Assembly: GCA_030847615.1 (NCBI GenBank)
Contig: JAUMIR010000001.1
Location: 181,865,001 to 181,929,000 of the forward strand
Origin: Gambelia wislizenii
Lineage: Eukaryota; Chordata; Lepidosauria; Squamata; Crotaphytidae
Length of the DNA stretch: 64,000 bases
Direction of reading: 5' to 3'
Part shown: one piece after another, positions 20,330 to 32,129 of the stretch
How positions within the stretch are numbered: position 1 is the stretch's first letter
Layout of the letters: each line of letters opens with the position of its first letter
Program-made: the position numbers and the translations under genes
Notes under the pieces: model-generated
Seen by the model: the letters and a program-made list of their open reading frames with translations, nothing else
What the model was told of the DNA's origin: nothing
The model's database searches: none

Positions 20330-21470
20330 AACCCTTGCATGTACTTAAGGCATATACAAGAGGAACAGAGGAATTGCTGGTTTCTTTGTACGGCCGCATC
20401 ACATTTCATTCTAGAAGGTCTATGTGAGTTAGGAATAGGTTATGTTATCCCTTACTTTTTTATTTTAAAATATATAGGTCTCTTAAGATACATATAGTAA
20501 ACTCTTGAAAAAGCACACAAAACCAACAGTAAAAACACACAATAAAAAAGATAAAATAAAACAGTCAAATATTAAATACCCAAGCAGCAGAAGATAACAC
20601 TGTTGTTGGCACCTGGTTGCCAGTCGGGTACTTCTATTGTGGAATGGTAGCTTCAGGTACCCAGTCACTTCAATTGCATACATTCCACTGATCTTTTCCA
20701 GTGAACAGACAAACCTGGAACTTAGGTTTATCAGTTTGCCACTGACAGCTCCAAGGTGAAGCTCTAAATACAGCAAAGGATACAATTCCCTATGCATATT
20801 GTCTCATTTCTGTCAACAGCTGCAATGATCTGGAATTTTGGAGCTTGGTTTAATGTAGAAAGTCCTTAACACAGCATGTTAAACTGAAAGCTTAATTATT
20901 GTCATCATCATTGTTGATTGTAGGTCAGAGGTCAGAATTTGAACTTTGAATTGTGTCCCCCAAATTAAGCCAGCTGCTGTAACAAGGGAATCTACACAAT
21001 CAAAGTAACTTGCCATAGTCAAAGCTGCCTGCAAAATTTTGTTTCTGTTGAAATCTCTGAATGCTGTTTAAAGGCAATTCCACATAAAGCATGTGGCACC
21101 ATTACAAATGGAATGCAGCTAAGGTACTGTATATGTCTGTGTGGCTGCAGTTAGTGTACTAGACCAGTGGGCTGCGATGTCCTCATAGCCTGCGAAAGCT
21201 TGACAACTGCTCCCCACCACCACCAGCCACATGACAGGAATCAAGACAAAGGCAAAGGTTGGCTGGTTTGACCTGTTCAATCTGCTCCAGTCACAAATTG
21301 CAGGAAGAAGCAGGAGAAAAGTCTTCCCTCCCCCTCCAGTGCCTCTGAGTGAAGGCTTAATGGATGGTGCAATTGTGTTGTTGTTGTTGTTTTAAATCTT
21401 GAGTTAAGGCTTGGGGGGGTCTGTGTCAACAAAAGATATTTAAAGGGGGTCCCCGGTCTCTCTGGATTTT
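20330..21470. other. No recognised gene or repeat
   Basis: No coding signal. A short (TTG)n run occurs near 21378. The 104-codon minus frame at 20483-20797 is hydrophobic and low-complexity at one end and is not recognised as a protein. Confidence 0.45.
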
Positions 21471-21472
21471 CT

Positions 21473-22083
21473 TCGCAAACAAAGATTCAGGAAGGAAATC
21501 ATCCCGCACTTTGTGCAAGCGCACTGATGACTAAAAAGGCCAATCTGAGATAAACAAGTCCAGTTGCAGAAAGCACAGCAGAAGGTCTCCTTGGGTGATG
21601 TTTCCGGGTTGTGATTCTTTCTGCGTTGTCGTTTCTCTTCAAGACTTGTTCGGTGTGAGTTCTCAAATAAGGCTGCAGCATTGTGGATAGTGCATCTCCA
21701 TGCCTCCTAATGTGAGGCCAGGGCGGACCATTGTTGGTGATCAATTTGGCCGAGCTTGAGATGTTGTTTCAGGAAATCTTTGTATCGCTTTTTTGGAGTG
21801 CCCCTCTTACGCTGACCTGTGGCGAGTTCACCGTAGAGTACTATTTTTGGCGATGGTCCTCCATCCTAGAAACGTGCACAACCTAGCGCAGCTGTGTTCT
21901 CAATATCATGGTCTCAATGCTGGTGATCCCTGCTTGCTCAAGGACAGCAACATTTGTCACAGAGTCAGTCTAGTATATATTTAGGATTGTGCATATACAA
22001 CGCTGATGAAAGCATTCGGCGATTCGTAAGTGGTGGCAATAGATGACCCATGTTTCAGACCCATAAATAAAAGGTTATGAGAC
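21473..22083 (-). mobile_element. RTE-like LINE, second copy (3' part)
   Basis: The reverse complement matches 10160-10790: the LLYG-ETWV region, the YGEL-TGQR segment, the C-terminal zinc-finger codons and the terminal stem-loop CTTTG-TTTG-CGAAG, followed by a short GA-rich tail at 21460-21472. The coding part is frame-disrupted. At the site where copy 1 has an extra T (10435), this copy reads CAGCGTAAGAGG without it, confirming the frameshift in copy 1 as a private mutation. Confidence 0.85.
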
Positions 22084-22089
22084 ACTGTG

Positions 22090-22855
22090 CTAGACTGAAA
22101 TTTGGGCAGGCCTGAATCCTGGAGCAGACTAAAACTGCAAGCCTTTATTTAGAGGGAATAAAAACTCATCTAGCATCAAACCTACACAAAGAGGAAGAGG
22201 GCATGGGTACACTTCCCCCAATGTCATCATCTGTCATGCCTCTGCTTGAAAAGATCCTACCCAGAGCCTCCAGGGCCAGATGAAGAACACAGCACTCCAG
22301 TTGAGCTTGCATACTTGCAGAAAAGGACTAAAGGATCCTCACTCCAAGTGGGGGCAGTGAAGCAGTAGTTTAAAAAAGCTGGTGGTTACTTGAAGGAGTG
22401 CCTGTCTGCAAGGAAAGACTTATCATGAGTCATGACATCCAGGTGAGCAAAGCCCTGCTGATGAGAAGGAGTTATGACAAAATGCCTGCATCCGACACCT
22501 GGAAAAGCACTTTGATAAACTCCATTGCAAGGACAATGGATAGTTTTTACTGGCTCTTATCAGATTCAGGAACTTGCTTGATCCCCCTGGTTCCAGCTCC
22601 TTTGCCTTCTATTGTGCTTGACTTTGGTTTGACTCTGGTTTGGATTGTTCTTCTCTGGAGCATCTACTTTCTGGATTAAACCTTAGACTGTCTGGCTTCT
22701 CTCTGGAATAGCATGCTGTCCTTGCTGCTGTCCTATGTCTGGGAGAAGAAAGTGTCAGGGACAGCAGACTCAAGTTGAGTGAGGTACTCTTGGGGGAGTC
22801 AAGCCAGTCCAGGTCATACAGATGTAGTTGAGAAGGTTGTCCAAGAACTGAAAGG
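22090..22855. other. No recognised gene; possible start of CR1
   Basis: Nothing recognised. The CR1 fragment that follows may extend leftwards into the last part of this stretch. Confidence 0.4.
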
Positions 22856-22859
22856 AGGT

Positions 22860-23132
22860 GTAGTATCAAGATCTCAAATGTTCCAAAGTCAAGCAATGGA
22901 AGCAAGTACTCATGATGTAAAAAGCTGAAGAACCTCTTGACAGTAAGAGTGGTTCTGCAAAGGAACCAATTGCCTAGAGAGGTAGTGGGATCTCTTACTC
23001 TGAATATCTTCAAAAAGAGTCTGGACAGCTACCTGCTGGGGATGCTCTATCTGGAGATGCTGCATTGAGCAGGGGGTTGGACCTGATGGCCCTTAGGACC
23101 CCTTCCAGCTCTATGATTTTATGAGTCTATAC
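22860..23132 (+). mobile_element. CR1 LINE 3' end
   Basis: Shows the standard CR1 3' formula: AGAGGTAGTGGGATCTC, AAAGAGTCTGGACAGC, GCATTGAGCAGGGGGTTGGA, CCTGATGGCCCTTAGGACC, CCTTCCAGCTCTATGATTTT and a terminal ATGAG. CR1 elements lack poly(A) and end in short ATTCTATG-type repeats; here only one degenerate unit remains. No RT sequence remains. Confidence 0.8.
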
Positions 23133-23139
23133 TTGATTG

Positions 23140-23181
23140 GCTCAGTGGAGCCAGTGTAATATAGTGGTTTGAGTGTTGGAA
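23140..23181 (+). mobile_element. tRNA-SINE 5' stub
   Basis: GGAGCCAGTGTAATATAGTGG followed by TTTGAGTGTTGGA is the start (A-box region) of the SINE seen at 47950-48096. The remainder is missing: the sequence changes to AT-rich DNA at 23180. Confidence 0.55.
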
Positions 23182-23281
23182 ATATGAAATAAATAAAAAT
23201 TGACTTCCATTTTTTAAAAAATAGCAATACATAGATATCTCCTTATATTTGGAAATATGAAATAAATAAAAATTGACTTCC
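23176..23281. repeat. 33-bp direct repeat, period 73
   Basis: A 33-bp string starting TTGGAAATATGAAATAAATA occurs at 23176-23208 and again at 23249-23281 without mismatch. The first copy overlaps the end of the SINE stub, so it could be a target duplication or a local tandem duplication. Confidence 0.85.
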
Positions 23282-23404
23282 CAAAAGATTATACAAAGTA
23301 GACTAAAAATGTCACTGAATAAAAATTAAGACTTCTGTTTTTTATAAGTGTTCACTCCACTTAGAACATGTATTGTCTAAATCTCATTTTGAAAGTGGCC
23401 ATCT

Positions 23405-23700
23405 TTATATATTTATTGCAAGATTCCCTGTACATCCTGAATATCCCCTGATGTTTTCCAAAAATTAATCACAGGTAACCAATCTGTCATTTTTTGGTTT
23501 GGAGATTTATTATGTGATCTAGAAATTAAATTGTCTAATTCGATCATGTCTATTAGTTTAAGTAACCAGTCATTTATAGTGGGTGTTTCTTTCAATTTCC
23601 ATTTTTTTTCAATTACCAACCTAGCTGAGGTAGTAATGTAAATTAAAAATTTCCAATATTGATTTTTTTCATTTTTCCTAGCACACCCATCATATTAATA
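23405..23700 (-). pseudogene. L1-like ORF2 C-terminal fragment (different subfamily)
   Basis: On the minus strand: QYWKFLIYITTSARLVIEKK, then WKLKETPTINDWLLKLIDMI and ELDNLISR, ending in a stop near 23411. The layout parallels the WKLKNHPTVDQWLEKLYETI segment of the L1 at 7931-8500 but is clearly diverged, indicating another L1 subfamily. It is truncated upstream, with no cysteine motif seen. Confidence 0.7.
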
Positions 23701-23709
23701 TTGAACAAC

Positions 23710-24940
23710 AGAATTTTAAATTGAAACTATAATTCACTTAAAACAGTTATGGGACATCAACAGTCACAGGGCATTAAAATATTGTGGCATTTTGTCTATG
23801 TAGTAACATTCAGGATGAGTAAAAGCACAACTGAACCTTTGGTTAGTAGAGTATTGCTGGGTACCATACCTTCAGGGCTACCCATAACCTATTTCATTGT
23901 AATGCCCTGGTCCCCTTCCCCATTCATTTACTCTGCTGTGTGGAGTCCGACTTCTGCTCTGATGACACAAATTAACAGAAAGAATATTTGGATAAAAATA
24001 TTTTATTATGATTTTGCATGTCATTGATCCAACATTTGTAACACCTCCCCCCCCCAAAAAAAACCCCTTATCTTTTGGTGGAAGGTGCAAGTTAGAAATG
24101 GTTTGCTCATACTGTCATTCTTTAAGTTCATCTGTATTGACACAGGAGACACATTGGCCTTAGAGCTTTACAGAACCTGCCCATATTTCATTTACTTGTC
24201 ATGTTTCTGCTTCAAAAATTACTTCTTCATCCTAGGATATAAATTTTCTTGATAGCTTCTGAACAGCTGTCAAGTAAAATTTTTATTACTTGATATCTGC
24301 TTTGTGTCCCAAACCAGCTGTTGATTCCCCTCTTGTGGCACAGTAGCTTTGAAATATCTCAGGCTCAGCAATTGACAATCAACAAAGTAATTTGGCTCAC
24401 TGATGCCAATGGCTGCTAAAGAGCAACTGAACCCTAGTACTGGGTTTGCCTTAATATATTCTTAGTTCACCAACTCAAGCTGACAGAAACAACTTGACTC
24501 AATGGATGATAGAAAGATATCCTACTGTGATACTAAATCTAATGACATAGGGGGGGGGGATCAGTTTTGACAGCTGCAGCCAACAAAATTGATGTGGGAA
24601 AGCATGAGAAGCTTAAGGAATTTCTTCTCATGGAAGAAATAAAACCCTAGATAAGCAAAAGGGGTGCCCTTAGTAAGAGAAGTGAACCAGGTATGTGGTG
24701 AAGGCCACAGAGTAGAGAATTGAAAGCAATTATTTTGTAGTTATGTACCATTCTTCACCATAGCAACACTAAGGAAAACAATCTACCAGTTGGGGAAATT
24801 ATGATACCAGATAGTATGTAGCTTTGTTTTGATGTGGAACATGTTATGTTCTAATGTAAGAGAGATACTGGTTACCACAAAGCTGAGTAGTCTGAGGAAT
24901 AGATCTGACCCTGCTCATCCCACTGCTGTTTTTTTATTCT
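23710..24940. other. No recognised gene or repeat
   Basis: No coding region or transposon recognised. C-run and A-run near 24050; G-run near 24552. Confidence 0.5.
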
Positions 24941-24944
24941 AGGA

Positions 24945-25812
24945 TGAATTTACAATCATCAGGTAATAGCATGCAGCAGGACATACTTTGGATTTAGTTT
25001 TCTGTGTTGGGCAGGAGGATGGCAGTCTTGGTGGGAACTTTCAACAGTTCTGTTGTCATGGACAGATCACTACCTGGTGGGTTTTAGACTCACTGGAACT
25101 CAGAACCTCTGCAGGGGTGGGGGACAATTAAAATGGTCCACCCTAGGAGGCTTATGGATCCAAATGGATTCCTGATGGCTCTTTGGGAGTTTCCAGTTGC
25201 CTTGGCAGGTGATCCTGTCAAAGCTTTGGCTGATCTCTGGAATAGGGAAATAGCCCTAAGTGTCACCTCCCATGGAGTGGAGCCAAGCAAGCACCCTGGT
25301 TCACCAGGGAGCGGGTGGTGATGAAACAAGTAGGATCAAAACTAGAGTGATGATGGCAGAAGACTCAGCGCAAATCTGATCAAACACAGGCTAGGGCTCA
25401 CTGGCCTATGCCATGGCGATGGTGGCAGTGAAGAAATCTTTCTTCACTGCAACCATTGCATCTGCACAGTGTTGCCCAGTGGAATTGTTTTGAGTGGTTA
25501 GGACTTTTGCATTCTGCTCCACAAGAGCATTATATAAACCACAAAGCAGCCCATTGTGAAGAGTTTGCATAGCACTTTGCAGATAAAATTGCTCAGATCT
25601 ACTCTGACTTAGATGCTGTAATTGATACAGGTCTGGTGGATGCAACCTTGGTTTTTGCTTGTCCAGTGTTACTGGGTATGTTTCAATTTGTGCAACCTGA
25701 GGATGTGCACAGGACCCTTGCAGAGGTGAGACCCACCATGTGCATACTAGACCCATGCCCATCCTGGCTGTTGAAAGGCGCATAAAAGAAGCTGTGGTGA
25801 GGACACTATTGA
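24945..25812 (+). pseudogene. L2-a LINE, 5' segment (endonuclease end and linker)
   Basis: Plus-strand frames, broken by several stops and shifts, give a degenerate HTLDLVFCVGQEDGS endonuclease end, DHYLVGFRLTGTQN, a DPVKALADLWN block and KKSFFTATIASA, then a PCPSWLL-like stretch and RIKEAVVRTLL at the right edge. These follow L2-type ORF2 order between the APE endonuclease and RT. At 25812 the element is interrupted by a minus-strand L2-b and continues at about 28550. Heavily mutated, so relatively old. Confidence 0.7.
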
Positions 25813-28549
25813 TAATTATTATTATTATTATTATTATTATCCCACCCCTCTGTTAGAAAAATTGGGGCAGCTTACAAAAATTAAAATACCAATACAATTT
25901 AAAATACACAAACACCACCACCACCCCATGGTTTATAATGTAAACCAAATACATTAAAAACAACTGATATAAAATCACATTAAAATAATAAATAATAAAT
26001 AGTCAGCAGACTAAAAAGAGCCAGCAGCCCCTAAGGCCAGGAATTAATTAGGAAAGGCCTGCCAAAAGAGATCCGTCTTTAGAGCTTTTTTAAAGCTACT
26101 CAGGTTCGTCATCTGACGGATCTCGTTCAGCAGGCCATTCCACAATTTGGGGGTGATTACCGAAAAGGCCCTCTGGGAGGTTGCAGACAGCCTAGATTTT
26201 TGTGGCTGAAGCAAATTCCTTCCAGAGGACCGGACTGCGTGGGGAGGATTGTATTGGAGGAGGCAGTTCCGGAGATAAGCTGGACCCAAGCCATTTAGGG
26301 CTTTAAAGGTAATAACCAACACCTTATACTGGGCCCAGAAACTGATAGGCAGCCAGTGGAGAGATTTTAATACTGGAGTTATATGGTCTCTCAAAGATGT
26401 TCCTGAGACCACTCTGGCTGCCATATTTTGTACCAACTGAAGTTACCGGACCAAGCATGAGGGTAGCCCCGTGTAGAGTGCATTGCAGAAATCTAGTTGA
26501 GAAGTTACCAGTGTGTGCACCACAGTCTCGAGGTCCCTTACTTCCAGGGAATGGCACAGCTGGCGTATCAGCCGAAGCTGATAACAGGCGCTCCTGACTG
26601 TCGCATTCAGCTGACTAGTCATCTGAAGCAATGAATCAAGGAGCACCCCCAGATTGTGAACACAGTCCTTAACGGAGAACATGACCCTGTCCAGGACTGA
26701 AGATTGCAACCCAACTCCTGGTTTTGGGGCCGCTACCGTGAGCACCTCTGTTTTGTCCAGATTTAATCTGAATCTGTTTTTCCTCATCCAGCCCATTACT
26801 GCTTTGAGAAAGTCATTAAGAGGAGAGATGCCATCGGAATTCGAGACCAATGATCGGGACAAAGAGAAATAGATCTGGGTGTCATCAGCATACTGATAAC
26901 ACCCAGCCTCATAACTCTGAATAATCTCACCCAGCGGCTTCATATAGATGTTAAACAACATCGGGGACAGGATGGCGCCTTGCAGAACGCCACAAGTAAG
27001 CTCCTTTCTGCTGGAGCAGCTGTCCCCGAGCAACACCTTCTGGGACATGCCCAAGAGGAAGGACTGGAACCACTAGAGCGCAGTGCCTCCGATTCCTAAC
27101 CCACTCAGGTGATCCAAGAGGATGCTATGATGTATCGTATCGAAAGCCGCTGAGAGGTCCAAAAGCACCAACAGGGTCACACTACCCCTGTCGATGCTTA
27201 GACAGGTCATCTGTCAAGGCAGTCTCAACTCCAAATGCCATCCTAAAGCCAGTTTGAAATGGGTCTAGAAAATCGGTTTCATCCAAGACCACTTGGAGTT
27301 GAAGCGCAACTGCCCTCTCAATCACTTTGCTCAAGAATGGTAACATAGAAACTGGCCTATAGTTGTTCATGTCCAGGGGGTCCAGGGAAGGTTTTTTCAG
27401 GAGAGGCCTAATGGCAGCTTCCTTTAAGCAGGATGGAACACACCCTTCTCTGAGGGATACATTGATGATGTCCTTAAGGAACACCATCAAGGCACACACA
27501 CACCCGGATAGCCAGCCATGATGGGCAAGGATCGAGAGGGCAGGTCGTCTTCCTCACCCTACCAAGTAGCTTATCCACGTCCTCGGTACTCACGGATTGA
27601 AATTGATCCAGTAAACTTACATCAATGGAGATGCTAGACACCTTGTCAATTGTTTCTGTCAAAATACTGGCATCTAATTCAGTTCTTATTGGAGAAATTT
27701 TATCTGCAAAGAAGTTATTAAACGTGTCACAGCAGGCCGTCGTTGGGATAAGCAACAGGTTCTGCACAGGACTAACTTGCATCATCTCCCTTACCACCCT
27801 AAACAGGTCTGCAGAGGAGAAGGATCTCTGCGCTGCACATATTGCCTCTTAATAGGACCAAAGAAAGTTCCTATGACGAGTCCTGTCGGATAAGAGTCGA
27901 GTTTTCTGCCAGTTGCGCTCTAGTCGTTGTTCAACCCGCTTCATTTTCCTAAGCTCTGATGTATACCATGGCTTACGGTTTGGAGCGAGTTGGAAAGGAC
28001 GCTTGGGAGCGATGGTGTCGATAGCCTTGGTAAGGTCGGTGTTCCAGGTATTAACCAAAGCTTCGACAGGGTCACTGGCGTTACCAACCATTAACCCCTC
28101 CAAGGCTTTCTGGAATCCTATTGGTTCCATTAGCCTCTGGGGGTGGACCATTCTAATGGGTCCACCACCCCCGGTGGGGCGGGAAAAGACTTTTAGTTCA
28201 GTCTTGACCAGGAAATGATCCGTCCATGACAATGTGGTGGTTTTAATAACCACCGCCCACGGATATTCCTGTTCCGTACTGAAGACTGCATTGAGGGTAT
28301 GACCCGCACAATGTATGGGCCCGATGACCATTTGGGATAGGCCCATGTTTGTCATGGTTTCCATGAACTCCTGAGCTGCACCAGTCAGATTTGTCAAGCT
28401 GGTCTCGAGTGGAATGTTGAAGTTGCCCGAAACTAAAAGTCTGGGCGACTCCAACAGCAACTCTGAGACCAGCTGTGTCAGCTCGGTTAGGGAGTCTGCT
28501 AGACAACGGGTGGTCGGTATACTAGAAGAATCCCCAAACTATCCCTGGT
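25813..28549 (-). mobile_element. L2-b LINE inserted into L2-a
   Basis: A 2.7-kb minus-strand copy: the (ATT)n tail at 25816-25842 and TGTAAGCTGCCCC-type 3' end face left, then the 3' UTR (to about 26044), then ORF2 rightwards up to the middle of the endonuclease. It splits L2-a, whose two halves flank it. It is closely related to the plus-strand copy at 37035-39058. No clear target duplication is visible, and a small target deletion is likely. Confidence 0.85.
26044..28545 (-). pseudogene. L2-b ORF2 (endonuclease part, RT, C-terminal domain), frameshifted
   Basis: Reading leftwards, the order is: endonuclease pieces DSLGILLVYRPP, SPRLLVSGNFNIPLE, GPIHCAGHTLNAVF and SWTDHFLVKTEL (28545-28200); linker NRKPWYTSELRKMKR; FNNFFADKISPIR; RT blocks PSLDPLDMNNYRPVSMLPFL and ETDFLDPFQTGFR; the catalytic YADD at 26881-26892; RLNLDKTEVL; and the C-terminal HITPVLKSLHWLPISF and LVITFKALNGLGP. 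Frameshifts near 27850, 27480, 27180 and 26440 cut it into separate frames. Catalytic residues are kept. The GNFN where most relatives have GDFN may be a damaging change. Confidence 0.85.
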
Positions 28550-30135
28550 CTTCAGGCTAAGGTACATACATATCCTCCCTGGATCCCTCTAGACTGGAGA
28601 ACTATTAACCGGTCTCCAATGTTCCTTTTTTGGGCAAGGTGTTGGAGCATGTGCTGTCCTCCCAGCTCCAGGCGTTCCTGGATGAAACAGATTATCTAGA
28701 TCTATTTCAATCTGGCTTCAGGTCTGGCTATGGTACAGAGACAGCTTTGGTCACCTTGGTGGATGACCTATGCAGAGAACTAGACAGGGGGAGTGTGTTC
28801 CTGTTGGCTCTGCTGGACCTCTCAGCAGCTTTTGATACCATTGACCATGGTATCCTACTGGGTCTCCTCACTGGGATGGGGCTTGTGGGCACTGTTTTAC
28901 AGTCGGTCCAGTCCTTCGTGGAAGGATGGATCCAGAAGGTGGTGCTGGAGGATGCCTGTTCAACACTCTGGCCACTGCACTGCAGTGTCCCTCAGGGCTC
29001 AGTTCTGTCCTCCATGCTGTTTAATATCTATATGAAACCGCTGGGACAAGTCATTCAGAGTTTTGGGGTTCAGTGTCATGAGTATGTTGATGACCAACAA
29101 CTCTATTTCTCCTTTCCACCCAACTCCAAGGAAGCTGTGTCTGTGCTAAACCAGTGTCTGCTGTCAGTAAAGGACTAGATGAGGGTGAACAAATTGAAAC
29201 TTAATCCAGACAAGACAGAGGTACTCTGGGCCAGTCGAAAGTCAGATCAGGGAATAGGGATTCAGCCTGTTCTGGATGGGGTTACACTCCCCTTGTCATC
29301 TCAAGTTTGCAGCTTGGGTGTGCTCCTGAACTCAGCTCTGAGCTTGGATGCTCAGGTTTCAGCTCTGGCCAGGAGTGCATTTGTACAGTTAAAACTTGTG
29401 CACTAGCTGTGCCCGTTCCTTGACAAATCAGATCTGGCTACGGTGACACATGCCTTGGTTACATTCTATTTGGACTACTGTAATGTGCTATATCTGGGGA
29501 TGCTTTTGGAAACTGTTCAGAAACTTCAGTGGGTCCAAAATGCTACGACCAGGCTGTTGACTGGTGCTGGCTACAAGAATTATGTGACACACACACCCTT
29601 TTGAAACAGCTGCATTGGCTACCAGTCAGTTTCCAGGCAGAATTCAAAGTGCTGGTTTTGACCTTTAAAGCCCTAAATGGTTTGGGTCCAGACTATCTGA
29701 ATGAGTGTATCTCCCTATACAAGCCAGCCTGTGTGTTAAGATTGGCAGGGGAAGGCTTTTCTCAATCACACCACTTTCATAGGTGCAGCTGGTAAAGACA
29801 TGGGACACAGCCTTCTGTGTGGCTGCTCTCAGACTGTGGAACTCTCTTCCATGAGAAGTCCAGCTCACCCCTTCCGTACTCTCTTTTCGTTGGCAGTTGA
29901 AGACGTTTTTATTTAGGCAGATGTTTGAGAAGTGAATTTTAATTGGTGTGCTATTTTTATTGGTTTTAATGTTTTTAATTCATGTTGTGTTTTTAATTAT
30001 GTGAAATTAATTTAATTTTTTTTAATTTTTGTGAATTGTGATTTTAGCTGTATTTTCTAATTGTTGTAAGCCACTTTGAGTCCCTTCTTGGGAGAAAGGC
30101 AGGATATAAATTGAATAAATAAATAAATAAAATAT
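28550..30135 (+). pseudogene. L2-a LINE, 3' segment (RT and C-terminal domain)
   Basis: Resumes with a PSLDP-like block and NY-x-PVSNVPFLGKVLEH, then [57 protein letters not shown], the catalytic box as YVDD (29083-29094) rather than YADD, a TAG stop at 29176-29178, KLKLNPDKTEVLWAS, and LLKQLHWLPVSFQAEFKVLV. A stop also replaces the Arg of NYRPVS. The 3' UTR ends with TTGTAAGCCACTTTGAGTCC and an (AAAT)n tail (30113-30132), differing from the L2-b terminus. Together with 24945-25812 this is one element. Confidence 0.8.
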
Positions 30136-30139
30136 TTGT

Positions 30140-31390
30140 ACAGCTATGTTTGTGAGGTGAGCACTGGAGTTGCAGGCAGCTATGCCCAAGTACAAATTTG
30201 GAAGATGTTTTCTCCAATGAGGATTTCTCAATGACAGTGCTGAGCAAAAACAGAGACTGGTCTTCTACAAGGTAGCTTAAATCAGGACTGACCCTTCCAG
30301 GCTAATGGTTGAATTCAGGAGTACACCTCAATTTCAAATGTGTTTCTTCAGGGGGAGAGTATCCAGCACAGTCTGAATCATTACTCCTTGCTCTGTCTTT
30401 TGACTGACAAGGTGCACATATGTCTCAGTTTGATTAAGCTTTAATTTGCTTGCCCTCACCCATTGCATTACCTATGCCAGGCACCACCTTCCAATACTGC
30501 CCCTCCTGGATGGAATGGAGCCACTATTAAACAGTCCTCCCAGTCCTAACCCAACAAGGCAATCCAGAAATCAGGCAGGGTTTTGATAGAATTGCCTGCT
30601 GGGATGACAGGTAAATCCCCCAAAGCTACCAGGAAGCCATCTCATGGGACAAACCATTTTAATAGGGGACAACCATCAGTCTAAACTCCACTCATGACAA
30701 TGGAGCTATAGAAAGTTCTTCCACTCCAGAATCATCATTATGCCATCCAGTACAGACAACCAGGTCTAGAGTGTGCCCAGCAGCCTGATACTACTTGAGA
30801 TAGACTGATGGTTTTAATGACAGACGTGAAATTCCAAGCTACTCCCAACAACGCAGCCTCAGCATGGAAGTTGAAGTATCCCAGTATAACCAACCAAGGA
30901 AATGCCAGCACCAACCTGGAATCACCCCATTTAACTCTGGAATGGAGACTACTGAACAGCAGGGTGGGTGGTACACTGACAGAATTCCTATTCTCTCACA
31001 GCTACCTACCTCCAAATACACAGACACTTAAACTCAACAGACAGGTGAGGAGAATCAAGTTATGTTTCACCATTGCAACTCTACTTCCCTGCTCTCAGGT
31101 CTCAGTTGCTGCTGCATGGAAAACTCTTGTGGGCAAAGATGAAAGAGATTGTATCTCCCAGCCTCATCCTATCTGGTCTCTGTGATGCAAGCCAGGTTGG
31201 CATGCTTGCTCAGAATCAAGTCCTGGAAGGCAATTGTTTTACCATTCACTGAGCTGGCATTCACCAGCAGCATTTTCATTCAGGAGAAACTGTTTCCAAG
31301 GCAAACCAGTTTATCTGAGCTGGGAGACAGTTTTGGGGCAAGCAAACCCCTGTTGCTTTCTCCTCTCATGACAATGTAACCAACTCCTTC
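30140..31390 (-). pseudogene. L2-like endonuclease fragment (L2-c)
   Basis: On the minus strand the right part reads VNASSVNGKTIAFQDLILSK and ANLACITETR (about 31270-31160), the usual opening of an L2/CR1 APE endonuclease. Further left come ILSVYHPPCCSVVSIPEL (about 31000) and GHTLDLVVCTGWHNDD (about 30730), the later endonuclease blocks. Many stops and shifts break it, and no RT is present. It abuts the tail of L2-a at 30135, so the two insertions are adjacent and in opposite orientation. Confidence 0.7.
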
Positions 31391-31394
31391 TTCC

Positions 31395-31414
31395 ATCTCT
31401 CTCTCTCTCTCTCT
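31395..31414. repeat. (CT)n microsatellite
   Basis: Ten CT units in perfect array next to the L2-c fragment. Confidence 0.95.
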
Positions 31415-31865
31415 GCGATGTAGAATTGTAATGGTTGATCCCGAAGTCTCAGTGTCTGCCTCTTTTGAAAGTATCTTTCCTGTGGTAAACTAGCAATACC
31501 CTCACAGATGTGTTGCATTCAGACAGTCCAGCAAACAAAAGCTGAATGCAAGCAGCTGTCGTCCCGTCTCTTGAATCTTTCCTGAAGTGACCCTGCCCTC
31601 AAGCCTTCCTCCCCGCTGCAGTACTGCTTATATCCCATAGTTCGTCTGTTGCTATAACTGGGGTGGATGGCGCTTCCTGGGATAAGAAAGTGCCATCCAC
31701 CACAGTGCTGACTTACTGTTCATGGGCCTGGAACAGAAAGAATGGAGTTGTTTGCAGCAAAGAAGTCTCACAGGTTAAACCAACACATGCAGTAGCAGCA
31801 GCTGCTGGATGTAAGACTTGTCTTCACTTACATTCCCTGTAAAGATGTTATTTCAGAGCTTCTGT
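31415..31865. other. No recognised gene or repeat
   Basis: Non-coding sequence, nothing assigned; a small inverted pair around TGGATGGCGCTTCC / AAGTGCCATCCACC lies at 31660-31700. Confidence 0.4.
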
Positions 31866-31867
31866 GC

Positions 31868-32125
31868 TTTGTAGATTACAGTAGGACATGTTTTCGCATG
31901 CTTTTCAATACCACAAAAAAAGTAATATTGAGAGGTATTGACAGCTTGTCCCATCAATTAAGAGCAACACCTTATTCACAGCTGAAGTACAGAATGACCA
32001 CGTGAACATGACAACATTGTGGGATAGCAGTACCCATTTGTGCTTCTGTGACATCACAACTGTGCAATTTTTGCCACATCTGATAAAATCCTGAGTGTTT
32101 AGGAGTTGATTCTCAAATGGGGGTA
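31868..32125 (+). repeat. Unclassified interspersed repeat, family W (copy 2)
   Basis: Same-orientation partner of 17085-17335; see the shared blocks given there. Ends not defined. Confidence 0.55.
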
Positions 32126-32129
32126 GAGA

